A DNA stretch of 64,000 bases from JAXMDT01 sp046348685 (GCA_046348685.1 JAXMDT010000001.1:226592-290591), one strand, 5' to 3'. Positions 9,489 to 19,769 are shown, counted from the stretch's first letter. The notes: generated by a model not told the origin, from the letters alone. Program-made: numbers and translations.

Positions 9489-11071
9489 TTCTTTAATTTT
9501 GCTGGCCAACTGTTTGAGCGTGAATGGTTTTGGTAAGAAGTTGAATTCACGTTCGGTGCCATAGGTATCGACAAACGCATCTTCCGCGTACCCTGATATG
9601 AAAATCACTTCCAGATTTTTCATGCGATCTGGATATTGTTCTTCCAGTGTTTCAATCATTGTCGGGCCATTCATACCTGGCATCACTACGTCACTGATAA
9701 TAACATCGATCGTACCCGTGTGCGTTGAGAAAACTTCAATTGCCTGCTCACCACAATCGGCCTCAAGCACTTCATATCCTTTGTTGCGCAATGCGCGGGC
9801 AGCGAAGATGCGCACCGGCGTTTCGTCTTCCACAAGCATAATGGTTGCCGCGCCAGTCAGATCCGAAGCAACGGCGCGCTCATTGGTTTCTTCGGAAGTT
9901 TCGGCACGGATTTCGCCCTGTACGCGTGGCAGGAAAAGTGCGAAAGTGGTGCCTTTATCCGGCTCACTCTTCACGTAAACATACCCGCCGGTTTGTTTAA
10001 TGATCCCGTAAACCGTAGCAAGCCCGAGGCCGGTTCCGGAACCAACCTCCTTAGTTGAGAAAAACGGTTCGAAGATTTTTTCCATCAAGCTGCGGGGAAT
10101 GCCATGACCTGTGTCGGTTACTTCGATCAGCACGTAATCGCCATATGCGATTGATTCTTCCTGCGATGGCGCAACCAAATCCTCATCAATCGGCATATCG
10201 TTGCTTACGGTGATATTGCTGGACTGATCGTAAGCATGCCGCCTTTTTTCATAGCATCACGCGCATTGACGGCAAGATTGATCACGACTTGTTCAAGCTG
10301 CCCCTGATCCGCCTTAACCGGCCAGATTTCACGGCCATGCACCATTTTCAGTTCAATATTTTCGCCGATTAGCCGGCGGATAAGATTTGAAAGCTCCGCC
10401 AGCACATCGGTCAAATCCACGACTTTTGGCTGCAATGTCTGGCGACGGGAAAAAGCGAGCACCTGGCGAACAAGATTCGCGGCGCGGTTGGCATTTTGCT
10501 TGACCTGCATGATGTCGGCAAAAGATGGATCGCCAGCCGGATGCCGCATAAGCAATAAATCGCAAAATCCGATCATCGCTGTCAGCAGGTTGTTAAAATC
10601 ATGCGCCACGCCTCCTGCCAACTGGCCCACGGCCTGCATCTTTTGCGAATGCGCAAAACGCATCTCCAGGTTCTTTTGCTCGGTGGTGTCAATTAAGTGC
10701 AGCATAATACTCGGTTGACCCTCTGCCCCATGTTTGAGCAGGCTCATATAGAGCGATACCATGATGGTTGCGCCGTCTGCCAAATGCAGCTCAAGCGGCA
10801 GCGGTTCATCGCTCTGTAGTCCCTTGAACTGTATATCGCTCCATAGATTCTCAACTTCCAGCCTTTGTTCCGGCTTTACGATCGAGGAAAGGGAAATGGG
10901 CGCATCCAGCGTCAGCGTATGATGTGTTAGTTTGGCAAACGCAGCATTAAACTCAACAATCTGGCCAGTAGCATTGAGGCGTGCAACCGCAATCGGAGAT
11001 GTCTCGATGAATTCCGCTAGCTTATCATCCGCCAGATTTTCTTTCGCGTTCTTTTTGCCCAGCCACAGCAT
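9480..11071 (-). CDS. cckA: CckA-like hybrid histidine kinase, catalytic half (single frameshift)
   Basis: Catalytic part of a hybrid kinase of the CckA type, which in alphaproteobacteria starts the CckA-ChpT-CtrA phosphorelay. In order: PAS domain ([20 protein letters not shown]), HisKA with the CckA-like [19 protein letters not shown], HATPase with [12 protein letters not shown] and [19 protein letters not shown], and a receiver with [12 protein letters not shown] and LPKPFT. The frame breaks near 10223: adding one base after ACGATCAG restores a continuous 530-residue protein. The residues before (MLTI) and after (NITVSND) the break fit the family, so I read this as one gene with a one-base deletion. 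The start ATG at 11071 overlaps the stop of the membrane-sensor ORF (TAATG). Confidence 0.85.
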
Positions 11072-12045
11072 TATTTAAACAAATCCTTTCGTTTAACGAT
11101 TCCGATAATGCCAAGCGTTTCGCCTGACGGCGGCACCAGTTTCTGCTGGCGGAGGTAGGCGCGCACGAGCGAACCGTTGTTGCGGCGTAGCAGCACATCA
11201 CCTTCGTAGTTGCCGGAAGCGATATCAAGCCTTGCGCCATCTGGCTGGTATAGCAGGTCATTTAGCGATATTTGCCGGCCAGAAAGATCAATATCGGAAT
11301 ATCCAAGCCATTCGACCAGCGAAGGATTAGCATAGAGCATCAACCCATGTGCATCCGCTGCGTAAGCGCCATCGCTAATGGAATGAAGCAATGCGCCATG
11401 CATCAACGGCATAATGTCATTGTCCACGCTAGGCGCATTTTCACGGGCGTCCTTGCGATCGACGTGCGCACGTCCTTGAATAACGTAAAACCCGACAGGG
11501 CGGATGACAGGCGCAAAAGTGATATGAAAACGCCTGGTGCGGTTTTCATCAAGCGGGACGTCCATCAGGAAATCACCGGTGTTGCCTGCATAAATCGCGG
11601 CGAGGATCTCACGCTCTTTTTCGCCGATAATACCGGCACGGTTTAGCAGCTGATCAATCGCGCGTCCGGCAGAAGGAATTTCAGGAAAATAATTTCGGAA
11701 TCCCTGGTCGTAATAGGCGATAGCCCCTTCATGATCGATAATCATGGTAAAATCGAATTTGCGGGTAATCGTGGATGAAAAAATGGCATTCTGAAACTCG
11801 ACGCTTAATACGAGATCGAGCAGGCGTTGCATACCGAGCAGTGAAACCAGCGTTAACCCTCCAAAAATAAGAATCGTTAATGCTAAAACCGTCGGGCCCC
11901 CCAGGGCCTCATGGAAGAAAGCCGCTGTAAGAACAATACCTAAGCCGACACAGTAAGCAGCGACATAGGAAATGAATCTGCCATGTCGCTTCCTTCTTAC
12001 AAAATCAGAGGGAATGCCTATTGTACGATCCGTCAAACGATCCAT
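11071..12045 (-). CDS. Membrane PAS sensor half of the CckA-like kinase
   Basis: 324 residues: two membrane segments at about residues 25-45 and 52-75 (YVAAYCVGLGIVLTAAFFHE; ALTILIFGGLTLVSLLGM), a PAS-like domain around FDFTMIIDHEGAIAYYDQGF, and a second PAS around SISDGAYAADAHGLMLYANP. No kinase core. It ends at a TAA that overlaps the next ATG (TAATG). Together the two ORFs would give about 850 residues with the layout 2TM-PAS-PAS-PAS-HisKA-HATPase-REC, like long CckA proteins, so this is probably the N-terminal half of the same kinase, either naturally split or cut by another sequence error. The kinase core is downstream on the same strand. Confidence 0.75.
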   Translation of the reverse strand: MDRLTDRTIGIPSDFVRRKRHGRFISYVAAYCVGLGIVLTAAFFHEALGGPTVLALTILIFGGLTLVSLLGMQRLLDLVLSVEFQNAIFSSTITRKFDFTMIIDHEGAIAYYDQGFRNYFPEIPSAGRAIDQLLNRAGIIGEKEREILAAIYAGNTGDFLMDVPLDENRTRRFHITFAPVIRPVGFYVIQGRAHVDRKDARENAPSVDNDIMPLMHGALLHSISDGAYAADAHGLMLYANPSLVEWLGYSDIDLSGRQISLNDLLYQPDGARLDIASGNYEGDVLLRRNNGSLVRAYLRQQKLVPPSGETLGIIGIVKRKDLFK

Positions 12046-12206
12046 AGCGTGTTAATAATTCCGCAAGGTGCAACTCGGGTAATAATGTTAATCCGTGCCT
12101 TATTCTCATCATATGAATCAAAATCAGCCGCTTGAAAATAAATTTTCGCTCTAACCTTGTCATGAGGCTTGAGAAATTTTATATTGCGCCTGCGAAAGAG
12201 TCTAAC

Positions 12207-12485
12207 ATGTTCAACCGCACTGCAGCTTTACAGCTGGCGCTGACACTGCCTTTTCTGCTGTCCGCCTGCGATACCGCGCCGCCTTATGCGAATCCGTACG
12301 GCGCTCGCGGCGCTGCATCTTCAGTGTGGCAGAATTACGATGCCCGCCGGCCCGTACCCGCAAATCTCGGCGTGCCATCCCGCACGACGCGCTATGATAA
12401 CTATCAGGATAACGATGCATCCTATACGCCGCCCAAGAAGTTTCTCTGCACCAATAATCTGGAATCCGATTTTTCCTGCGAGTAG
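12207..12485 (+). CDS. Small predicted lipoprotein (92 aa)
   Basis: Starting from the ATG at 12207 (AAAGAG-like ribosome site a few bases upstream) the product has a lipoprotein signal ending LPFLLSAC with Cys at residue 21. Earlier in-frame starts exist but would bury the signal. The mature part is about 70 residues, rich in Pro, Tyr and Asn, and closes with PKKFLCTNNLESDFSCE, giving two Cys near the C terminus. No family recognised. Divergent from the kinase gene across about 160 bases, and its stop abuts the convergent transglycosylase gene. Confidence 0.7.
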   Translation: MFNRTAALQLALTLPFLLSACDTAPPYANPYGARGAASSVWQNYDARRPVPANLGVPSRTTRYDNYQDNDASYTPPKKFLCTNNLESDFSCE

Positions 12486-14396
12486 CTAGTAGCCTAGCAC
12501 CTCATTGGCAGTAAGCGATGCTTTGCCGCTAGAAATCAGTGCACGGTATACCTGATAATTTTCCATGATACGCTGTACGTAATTGCGTGTCTCTCCATAG
12601 GGAATGGATTCAGTCCACTGGATAGCGTCATAAGGACTGCGGCGAGGATCCCCGAAACGATAACGCCACTCACTCGGTTTGCCTGGACCGGCGTTATATC
12701 CGGCTGCGGCCATTGCGTATGAACCGCCGAAGTTGCTAACCAGCTCCTGCAGATGAAAGCTGCCGACCTGGGCGTTATAGGTAGGCTCATAAAGGCGGGA
12801 GGGGGTAAAGCCCAATCCAAGCTTTTTCGCTTCACGCTTGGCGGTCGATGGCAGCATTTGCATCAAGCCGATAGCATTTGCAGAGCTTTGTGCACGGGGA
12901 TTGAACATGCTTTCTTGTCGCATAATTGACAGTACCAGAAGTTTGTCGCCGAAAATCTGGCCTTGAGGCAGCCCCAAAGGATAGAGTTCGGCGAGATAGA
13001 TGTTCCGGTTAAGCGCTTCTTTGGCGGCTCTTACCGCAAAATCTTTTCGTCCCATACGCAGGCCAAGGTCGGCTACTGCAGCAGCATCTGCAGGAGTTGA
13101 GGCCTGACGCGCGACATGAAGGAATAACGGCAGCGCTAAATCATCGCCGCCATATGCCACCAGACGCTGTGCGGCACGGGCAATTTCTGACCGTGCCAGT
13201 ACGGTATCGCCGCTCCCGGGCTGGGCGCGGACGAAGGCTGGAAGCGCAAGAGGGTGTCCAGGCGAGAGTTCTTCCTGTGCCAACTGACCGTAAAATGTGG
13301 TGGGATACCGGGCAGCTTTTCGAAACCAGTTTGCGGCGGCTACAGAATCACCACCCGCTTTTGCGGTTCGGCCGCGCCAATATGCGGCACGCGATTTACT
13401 GACCGGATATTCGACCAGCTTATACATTTCGCTAAAAGCGCTGCGTGCAGTCTCCAGGTCGTTTTTGTATGCAAAAGCGGTCCATCCCAGCATCCACAGT
13501 GCTTCCGAACGCTCTATCTTGGAAACTTGTCCGTGATTTTTGGCGAGCGTATAAGCAAGATCATATCGGTTTTCCTGCTGCATTTCCCGAATCATATAGC
13601 TGCGCATCGGCCACCATTTGGCGGGGTAAGGCGGATTGGCGGGCGCTTGCAAAAGGAGCTCAGACACGCCGTCATAAAGTTTCTTATTAAAGCGCCATTT
13701 GGCGCGTTCATATAACAGACCCGGATCACGTGCATGCGATGCGGGAACTTTACGCAATAATCCCTCAATATTTGGCGCTTTTCGTATCAGGCCGATACGC
13801 GCTTCAGCTACGCGGCGATTAGCGTCCGGAAGCCGTCCCAGTAGACGCTGCGCGGCAGAAACCTGACCTTCCCAAAGAAGTCGGTCAACGCGCTGGATGT
13901 GAGTTGAGATATCCAGCAAACCGCCGTAATTTCGCAGAATAAAATTTTCCTCATCATCTTTGAAATCGCCTTCGATCCACAAGGGCCGCAGCATCTGAGC
14001 GCTCATCTGTCCGGAATTGAGCAAAACGTAAAATTTTCCGCGCGCAGTGCGCGGCGGATAGCGCTTAAACCAGTCGAGCCGTATTCCTTGCGGTGCAATG
14101 CTATTGAGCAGCGCGATTTCAGCACGCGTAATTAGCTTTTCTTCTTCCGGCCATCCCCGGTGACGTGCCAGAAAATCTTCGTAAAGAGCGAATTCCGGAA
14201 TGACATCGCTGGATTTGAGGTAATACCAGGTCGCTGCCGTCTCCAGTGTTTCATCACCGGAGGTGCTGGCATGAATCATGGCGTCCAGATAGCGTCCGCG
14301 CTTTAGTTCGCTAATACAGGTTTCCGCATTGCCGGCCTGGGCCGTCGAAGTTAAGAAACAAATCAGTGCAAACAAACAAACAAAAAAACGATACAT
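12486..14396 (-). CDS. slt: Soluble lytic murein transglycosylase
   Basis: Periplasmic enzyme that cleaves peptidoglycan with 1,6-anhydroMurNAc formation. From the ATG at 14396 it has 636 residues and a signal peptide MYRFFVCLFALICFLTSTAQA-like ending at an Ala-Gln-Ala site. A long alpha-helical superhelical (TPR-like) domain is followed by the SLT catalytic domain: catalytic Glu in IMRQESMFNPRAQSSANA, then GLMQMLPSTAK and AAAGYNAGPGKPSEW. An upstream ATG at 14441 shares a CATG with the divergent nnrD start; I prefer 14396 because it gives a clean signal peptide. Confidence 0.92.
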   Translation of the reverse strand: MYRFFVCLFALICFLTSTAQAGNAETCISELKRGRYLDAMIHASTSGDETLETAATWYYLKSSDVIPEFALYEDFLARHRGWPEEEKLITRAEIALLNSIAPQGIRLDWFKRYPPRTARGKFYVLLNSGQMSAQMLRPLWIEGDFKDDEENFILRNYGGLLDISTHIQRVDRLLWEGQVSAAQRLLGRLPDANRRVAEARIGLIRKAPNIEGLLRKVPASHARDPGLLYERAKWRFNKKLYDGVSELLLQAPANPPYPAKWWPMRSYMIREMQQENRYDLAYTLAKNHGQVSKIERSEALWMLGWTAFAYKNDLETARSAFSEMYKLVEYPVSKSRAAYWRGRTAKAGGDSVAAANWFRKAARYPTTFYGQLAQEELSPGHPLALPAFVRAQPGSGDTVLARSEIARAAQRLVAYGGDDLALPLFLHVARQASTPADAAAVADLGLRMGRKDFAVRAAKEALNRNIYLAELYPLGLPQGQIFGDKLLVLSIMRQESMFNPRAQSSANAIGLMQMLPSTAKREAKKLGLGFTPSRLYEPTYNAQVGSFHLQELVSNFGGSYAMAAAGYNAGPGKPSEWRYRFGDPRRSPYDAIQWTESIPYGETRNYVQRIMENYQVYRALISSGKASLTANEVLGY

Positions 14397-14439
14397 AACC
14401 GATCTATACAGATAACACACTAAGCTGTATAGAAAAACC

Positions 14440-15966
14440 ATGTCATCGCATCTTTCTACCTTGATTCTTTCTGCCGAGCGTATGCGCTTTGCCGAGCAAT
14501 CGGCAATGAACGCCGGAATTTCTGGCTGGCAGATGATGTGGGCTGCAGGAAATGCCGTTGCGGAAACAATTATCCAGCATTACCCGAAACAACGTGTCTT
14601 AATATTATGCGGTCCTGGAAATAACGGCGGCGATGGATACGTGGTCGCACGCCAGCTGATCGATAAAGGCTGGCTTGTTGAAGTGGTAGGTATAGCCCCG
14701 GAAAAGCTCAAAGGTGATGCAGCAAAAGCGCGGCAGTATTATGCAGGAACAATCCTATCATTCGATGATGTTCAGATCGAACCTGAAATGCTGGTAGTCG
14801 ATGCGCTGTTCGGCATCGGACTGACCCGGCTGCTGGAAGGGAAGCCAGCATCTTTCCTTGCTGAAATGAATGCAAATCATTGCCGTGTCGTTGCGGTGGA
14901 TATTCCTTCTGGCATTGATAGCAATACTGGCGTCGTACTCGGCATCGCACCTTATGCCGAAATCACCGTGACATTTGCGGCAAAGAAACCAGGTCACGTC
15001 CTGTTACCGGGAAAAGCGTATGCCGGTAAGGTGCTGGTAGCCGATATTGGCATCGATCATGTGATTAAGCGCAGTATCGTTGGCGCTGATCCGAGACTGG
15101 CGTCTTCGATCAAAGAAGAAACGGTTGTCGCGGAAAACACGCCCGCGCTCTGGCTTAGCCGGTTCCCATGGCCACAGGTAGAGGATCATAAGTATACACG
15201 CGGGAAAGTAATTGTCGCAGGCGGTGGAATCCGCACGACGGGCGCGGCGCGGCTTGCGGCAACGGCAGCGCTCAGGATGGGAGCAGGGCTGGTCGCCGTT
15301 GCTTGCGATACGGAAAGCCTGCCTATTTATGCTAGTCACTTGACAAGCGTTATGACCGAAGTGGCGGATGATGTAACTGGTTTTTCCGCAGTTTTAAGCG
15401 ATCGCCGGATAAAAGCCTTATTGCTCGGACCGGGCAATGGCGTCACGCAAAAAACTAAATCATATGTATCGCTGGCGCTGGCTAAAAACATTCCCGTTGT
15501 TTTCGATGCGGATGCGGTAACGGTATTTGCTGGTGAGGCATCAACACTGAAAGACATGATCAACGCGCCAACCATTCTCACCCCGCATGAAGGAGAATTC
15601 GCACGTTTGTTTTCGAGCAGTGAGATTGATATCAAAACAGACAAGATGCATCGTGCCTACCGCGCTGCTTCCTATTTGAACGCCGTGATTGTCTTGAAAG
15701 GAGCGGATACCGTGATCGCCGCTCCCGATGGTCGCGTTGCCATTAATACAAATGCACCAGCGACGTTGGCAACGGCAGGCACAGGCGACGTGCTTGCAGG
15801 CATGATTACCGGACTCGTTGCACAGGGAATGGAGGTGTTCGATGCGGCTTGTGCAGGCGTCTGGCTTCATGCTGATGCCGCAAAAAACCTTGGCTGCGGT
15901 ATGATTGCGGAGGATTTATTAACAAGTTTGGTCAATAGTTTACATAATTTAACAAAAATTAACTAA
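14440..15966 (+). CDS. nnrD: Bifunctional NAD(P)HX epimerase / ADP-dependent dehydratase
   Basis: Repairs damaged NAD(P)H hydrates: the N-terminal YjeF epimerase domain interconverts the R and S forms, and the C-terminal ribokinase-like domain dehydrates the S form using ADP. 508 residues. Epimerase motifs: LILCGPGNNGGDGYVVAR, DALFGIGL, VAVDIPSGIDSNTG. Dehydratase motifs: LLGPGNGV, VFDADAVT, LTPHEGEFARLF, and ATAGTGDVLAGMITGL near the C terminus. The ATG overlaps an alternative start of the divergent transglycosylase gene, so the two genes share a very short control region. Confidence 0.95.
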   Translation: MSSHLSTLILSAERMRFAEQSAMNAGISGWQMMWAAGNAVAETIIQHYPKQRVLILCGPGNNGGDGYVVARQLIDKGWLVEVVGIAPEKLKGDAAKARQYYAGTILSFDDVQIEPEMLVVDALFGIGLTRLLEGKPASFLAEMNANHCRVVAVDIPSGIDSNTGVVLGIAPYAEITVTFAAKKPGHVLLPGKAYAGKVLVADIGIDHVIKRSIVGADPRLASSIKEETVVAENTPALWLSRFPWPQVEDHKYTRGKVIVAGGGIRTTGAARLAATAALRMGAGLVAVACDTESLPIYASHLTSVMTEVADDVTGFSAVLSDRRIKALLLGPGNGVTQKTKSYVSLALAKNIPVVFDADAVTVFAGEASTLKDMINAPTILTPHEGEFARLFSSSEIDIKTDKMHRAYRAASYLNAVIVLKGADTVIAAPDGRVAINTNAPATLATAGTGDVLAGMITGLVAQGMEVFDAACAGVWLHADAAKNLGCGMIAEDLLTSLVNSLHNLTKIN

Positions 15967-16011
15967 TTTGTCGTACTATTCCTAAAAATAAAAGATACGA
16001 CGAGGCAAGTA

Positions 16012-16272
16012 ATGAGTTTTGAAAAAGCATTCAATGATCTGCCTGCGGATGCGCAGCATAAAGTACAAGAAATAGCTGCATTTGCGGTTTTACAAGCGCA
16101 TTTAAAAGATCCTGCTACGGATCCAAGCCTTGAAAATGTTGCTATGGTAAGCAACGCTTTGGCAATTATGTACGATGGCAATACTTCGCGGATCGATGTC
16201 GAGTTTCAGGGTGTGATGAGTTCACGCCGCGCCCAGGAAGAGATGTCGAAAGCAAATGCTGTAGGCATATAA
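16012..16272 (+). CDS. Uncharacterised small protein (86 aa)
   Basis: 86 residues from ATG 16012, with a weak AGG-type ribosome site (CGAGGCAAGTA). Mostly alpha-helical looking and acidic (EKAFNDLPADAQHKVQEIAA; SSRRAQEEMSKANAVG), with no signal peptide, membrane segment or metal-binding Cys. No family recognised. It ends next to the hairpin terminator at 16271-16297, which also closes the convergent hppA operon. AT-richer upstream sequence is consistent with its own promoter. Confidence 0.6.
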   Translation: MSFEKAFNDLPADAQHKVQEIAAFAVLQAHLKDPATDPSLENVAMVSNALAIMYDGNTSRIDVEFQGVMSSRRAQEEMSKANAVGI

Positions 16273-16297
16273 AAAAGCCCCGGATTGCTCCGAGGCT
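16271..16297 (-). terminator. Rho-independent terminator of hppA
   Basis: On the minus strand a 9-base stem (one C-A mismatch) with a 4-base loop is followed directly by six T. Stem arms lie at 16289-16297 and 16276-16284. It sits 25 bases after the hppA stop. On the plus strand the same hairpin follows the 86-residue ORF but its 3' tail (CTTCTTC) is weaker, so it may act in both directions. Confidence 0.75.
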
Positions 16298-16321
16298 TCT
16301 TCATTCAATGATAATTTAAAA

Positions 16322-18421
16322 TTAAGCAAGCAACGCGAGAAGCAGGATCGCCGCGATATTGGCAATCTTGATCATCGGGTTGACGGCAGGACCAGCGGTA
16401 TCCTTATAAGGATCGCCAACGGTGTCACCGGTGACGGCTGCTTTATGCGCGTCCGAACCCTTGCCGCCGTGGTTGCCTTCCTCAATATACTTCTTCGCAT
16501 TATCCCATGCGCCGCCGCCGGATGTCATCGAAATCGCGACGAACAGGCCGGTGATGATGATGCCAAGCAGCATTGCGCCGAGAGCCGCAAACGCTTGCTC
16601 CTGGCCAGCTATGCCATTGATGAGGAAATAAAGAACGGCAGGCGTTGCAACCGGCAGGAGCGACGGAAGAATCATTTCCTTGATCGCAGCGACGGTCAGC
16701 ATATCGACCGCGCGGCTGTAATCCGGTTTAGCCTTGCCTTCCATGATACCGGCAATCTCCTTGAATTGACGGCGCACCTCAACCACGACCGCACCCGCAG
16801 CGCGGCCTACGGCCATCATGCCCATCGAGCCGAAAAGGTACGGCAGCAGACCGCCGATGAAAAGACCGACGACTACATAAGGATCACTCAGCTCAAAGCG
16901 GACGTTCAGATCGGGGAAGTAGTGCTTCAGATCTTCCGTATAGGAAGCAAACAGTACAAGCGATGCCAATGCAGCAGAACCGATCGCATAGCCTTTAGTA
17001 ACCGCTTTCGTGGTGTTGCCGACGGCATCGAGCGCATCGGTGGTGACACGGATTTCTTTTGGCAGTTCCGACATTTCAGCGATACCGCCAGCATTGTCCG
17101 TTACCGGACCATATGCGTCGAGTGCAACGACCATTCCGGCCAGGGCCAGCATGGTTGTGGCTGCAATCGCAACGCCAAACAGACCGCAGAGCAGGAAGGT
17201 GCCGATGATACCGGCGCTGATCACCAGGATGGGCAGGGCGCAGGATTCCATCGAAACGGCAAGACCCTGAATCACGTTCGTACCGTGACCTGTTTCTGAT
17301 GCTTTTGCGACGCTTTTCACCGGACGATAGGCCGTGGACGTGTAATATTCCGTAATCCATACCAGCGCACCGGTGATAACAAGACCAATTAGCGAGCACG
17401 AGAAAATGTCCATGCCTGAGAACTGCAGACCGGACGCCGTCGTGTAGATTGTCCCCATGCCCAGTAGATAGTTGGTCGCGGCATAGATAAAGATTGCCGA
17501 GAACGCCGCCGAAGCAAAAAAGCCTTTATACAGCGCCTGTATAATGTTGTTATTGCTGCCAAGACGGACGAAAAAAGTACCAAGAATGGAGGCAATGATG
17601 CACACGGCGCCGACAATCAGCGGGTACATCAGCATCAACTGCTGGTCACCGCCGAGGAAGTAGATCGCCGAGAGCAACATGGTAGCGACAATCGTCACCA
17701 CATAGGTTTCGAACAAGTCGGCTGCCATACCTGCGCAGTCACCCACGTTGTCGCCAACGTTATCAGCGATTACGGCCGGATTGCGTGGATCGTCTTCCGG
17801 GATACCCGCTTCAACCTTACCGACGAGGTCAGCGCCAACATCAGCGCCCTTGGTGAAAATACCGCCACCAAGACGTGCAAAGATGGAAATCAGGGAGGCG
17901 CCGAATGAAAGGGCAACCAAGGCTTCCAGAATCTGGCGTGTTTCATATTTGCCGGAATCGGACAGGTAAAAATAGTAACCTGCGACCGCGATCAGGCCCA
18001 GGCCCACGACCAGCATACCGGTTACTGCACCAGCCCGGAAAGCGACGGAAAGTGCTTTTGCTATGCCTGAGCGTGCCGCTTCCGTCGTACGCACGTTCGA
18101 GCGCACCGAGATATTCATACCTATATAACCCGCTGCCCCTGACATGACCGCGCCGATGATGAAACCTATACCGACGTGTACGCCAAGCTTGTAACCAAGC
18201 AAAAGGCAAATAACGATTCCGACGAATCCGATCGTACGGTACTGACGGTTCAGGTAAGCGCGTGCGCCTTCCTGAATGGCAGCAGCGATTTCCTGCATAC
18301 GAGCATTACCGGCTGGCGAAGCAAGAATACTGCGAATAGTGACAATGCCATAGACAATCGCAGCTACGCCGCATGCCAGCACAAACCATTTCAAATCGTT
18401 CAGATTCATGGAGAAGTTCAT
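16322..18421 (-). CDS. hppA: Membrane-bound proton-translocating pyrophosphatase (K+-independent type)
   Basis: Integral membrane enzyme that hydrolyses pyrophosphate and pumps protons. 699 residues with about 16 membrane segments, normal for the family. Substrate-binding motifs are visible: [37 protein letters not shown] and, near the C terminus, [15 protein letters not shown]. The motif GNTTKA (not GNTTAA) carries the Lys that marks potassium-independent H+-PPases. ATG at 18421 with an AGAGG site 8 bases upstream. It follows ppa on the same strand after about 120 bases that contain a perfect 16-base palindrome (18452-18467). Confidence 0.96.
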   Translation of the reverse strand: MNFSMNLNDLKWFVLACGVAAIVYGIVTIRSILASPAGNARMQEIAAAIQEGARAYLNRQYRTIGFVGIVICLLLGYKLGVHVGIGFIIGAVMSGAAGYIGMNISVRSNVRTTEAARSGIAKALSVAFRAGAVTGMLVVGLGLIAVAGYYFYLSDSGKYETRQILEALVALSFGASLISIFARLGGGIFTKGADVGADLVGKVEAGIPEDDPRNPAVIADNVGDNVGDCAGMAADLFETYVVTIVATMLLSAIYFLGGDQQLMLMYPLIVGAVCIIASILGTFFVRLGSNNNIIQALYKGFFASAAFSAIFIYAATNYLLGMGTIYTTASGLQFSGMDIFSCSLIGLVITGALVWITEYYTSTAYRPVKSVAKASETGHGTNVIQGLAVSMESCALPILVISAGIIGTFLLCGLFGVAIAATTMLALAGMVVALDAYGPVTDNAGGIAEMSELPKEIRVTTDALDAVGNTTKAVTKGYAIGSAALASLVLFASYTEDLKHYFPDLNVRFELSDPYVVVGLFIGGLLPYLFGSMGMMAVGRAAGAVVVEVRRQFKEIAGIMEGKAKPDYSRAVDMLTVAAIKEMILPSLLPVATPAVLYFLINGIAGQEQAFAALGAMLLGIIITGLFVAISMTSGGGAWDNAKKYIEEGNHGGKGSDAHKAAVTGDTVGDPYKDTAGPAVNPMIKIANIAAILLLALLA

Positions 18422-18540
18422 AGGTCAGGCCTCTTGAATAAAGGATAATATCAACCCGGACGGGTTGTGATGAGAAGTGAAGGGCTTATGACAGATGACT
18501 TCCGGCTTGGCAATAGCGTTTTGTATACCGGCTGACGCTG

Positions 18541-19071
18541 TTACTTCTTCTTATATCGCTCAACAGCTTCCATAATCAGATTCTCGGCGAAATCCTTATT
18601 TTCCCAGCCAACTATGTTAACCCATTTACCATGCTCCAAATCTTTGTAGTGCTGGAAAAAGTGATAAATCTGATCCGTTAGAATTTTCGGAAGATCCGTG
18701 TAATTCATCACATCCGTGTAAAAAGGATGCAGGCGTGTGGCTGGTACAGCGAGGATTTTTTCATCCATGCCTTTGTCATCTTCCATAACCAGCACGCCGA
18801 CGGGACGGGCCGCCAGAACGCATCCCGGAATTACCGCACGGCGGCCAACCACCATAACATCCGCCGGATCACCGTCTTTTGACAGCGTATGTGGGATAAA
18901 TCCGTAATTGCACGGGTAGTACATGGCGGTATGTAGAAAACGGTCTACAAACAGAGCACCGGATTCTTTATCCATTTCATATTTTATAGGTGACGCACCA
19001 AGCGGAACTTCGATGATTACGTTTATGTCGTGCGGGGGATTATCCCCGGCTTTAATTTTATTAAGGTCCAT
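18541..19071 (-). CDS. ppa: Soluble inorganic pyrophosphatase
   Basis: Cytoplasmic family I pyrophosphatase that drives biosynthesis by hydrolysing pyrophosphate. 176 residues, typical bacterial length. Key motifs: [26 protein letters not shown], and the signature [10 protein letters not shown] with its metal-binding Asp residues; the tail [18 protein letters not shown] is usual. It starts 8 bases after the thioredoxin gene and precedes hppA, so a soluble and a membrane pyrophosphatase lie in one transcription unit. Confidence 0.97.
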   Translation of the reverse strand: MDLNKIKAGDNPPHDINVIIEVPLGASPIKYEMDKESGALFVDRFLHTAMYYPCNYGFIPHTLSKDGDPADVMVVGRRAVIPGCVLAARPVGVLVMEDDKGMDEKILAVPATRLHPFYTDVMNYTDLPKILTDQIYHFFQHYKDLEHGKWVNIVGWENKDFAENLIMEAVERYKKK

Positions 19072-19079
19072 GGTTTTTC

Positions 19080-19769
19080 TTAGAGTGAAGGTTTAGAAGG
19101 TTCAGTCGTGCTGGTATCAGCGTAGATTTGCTCGAGAATCCGATCAATCTTATCTTTCTCAACATAACCGCCAATCTGACCTGCCGGTTTGCCGTGTGAG
19201 AAAAATGCCATAAATGGAATGCCGCCGTTGAAATTGAATCCTTCAAGCTGCAGGTAATTAATCAGGCGGGAGTATTCTTTGCCGTTTCCTAAATAATATG
19301 GAATGAAAGGCGGCGCGGATGGTTTGCCATTCATGTAACGCTGGAATGCGTATTCGCTTTTATCAACCGATACGGCAACGATCTTCAAGCTATCCTGCCG
19401 CTCATTAGCAACTGATTCAATTTCAGGATACAGTTTATTACAGTAGGGGCACCACGACGTATAAATAAAAAGGAGTACCGGAACGTCACTATTCAGGATT
19501 TCTTTCGTTGCTTTATCAAAATCAGTCGGCACGATCCCGCTTTGGGTAAAGGTGACCGGTTCCGGGTCGCCTTTTTTAGCCGGCAGAACGGAACTTGTGT
19601 TTTCTGCATCGCCAAACGCGGCCTGCGCGTCCATCGAAAGGCTTTGCGCCTCTGCCACTTTTCCCTCTGGTGACTTTTTTACTATGAAATGATCGTAGGC
19701 CCAGGCCAGCGCAATGACGACGAGAACAACGTTCAGGATACGATCAAAATACTTAAATCCGTTCTGCAT
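19080..19769 (-). CDS. Membrane-anchored thioredoxin-fold protein
   Basis: From ATG 19769 (229 residues) the protein starts [18 protein letters not shown], giving one N-terminal membrane anchor (about residues 10-28), so the rest is periplasmic or cytoplasmic-face depending on orientation; periplasmic is likely. A linker of about 65 residues leads to a thioredoxin domain with the redox motif WCPYC and the cis-Pro in GGIPFMAFF. It is plausibly a thiol-disulfide oxidoreductase; no partner gene (DsbD, Ccm) is nearby to fix its substrate. An ATG at 19805 is possible but adds a charged extension. Upstream of ppa by 8 bases. Confidence 0.8.
   Translation of the reverse strand: MQNGFKYFDRILNVVLVVIALAWAYDHFIVKKSPEGKVAEAQSLSMDAQAAFGDAENTSSVLPAKKGDPEPVTFTQSGIVPTDFDKATKEILNSDVPVLLFIYTSWCPYCNKLYPEIESVANERQDSLKIVAVSVDKSEYAFQRYMNGKPSAPPFIPYYLGNGKEYSRLINYLQLEGFNFNGGIPFMAFFSHGKPAGQIGGYVEKDKIDRILEQIYADTSTTEPSKPSL

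Noticed and set aside
9480..10196. A separate response-regulator/ATPase protein starting at 10196
   Set aside because: It starts in the middle of the ATPase domain and joins the upstream kinase ORF after a one-base correction.
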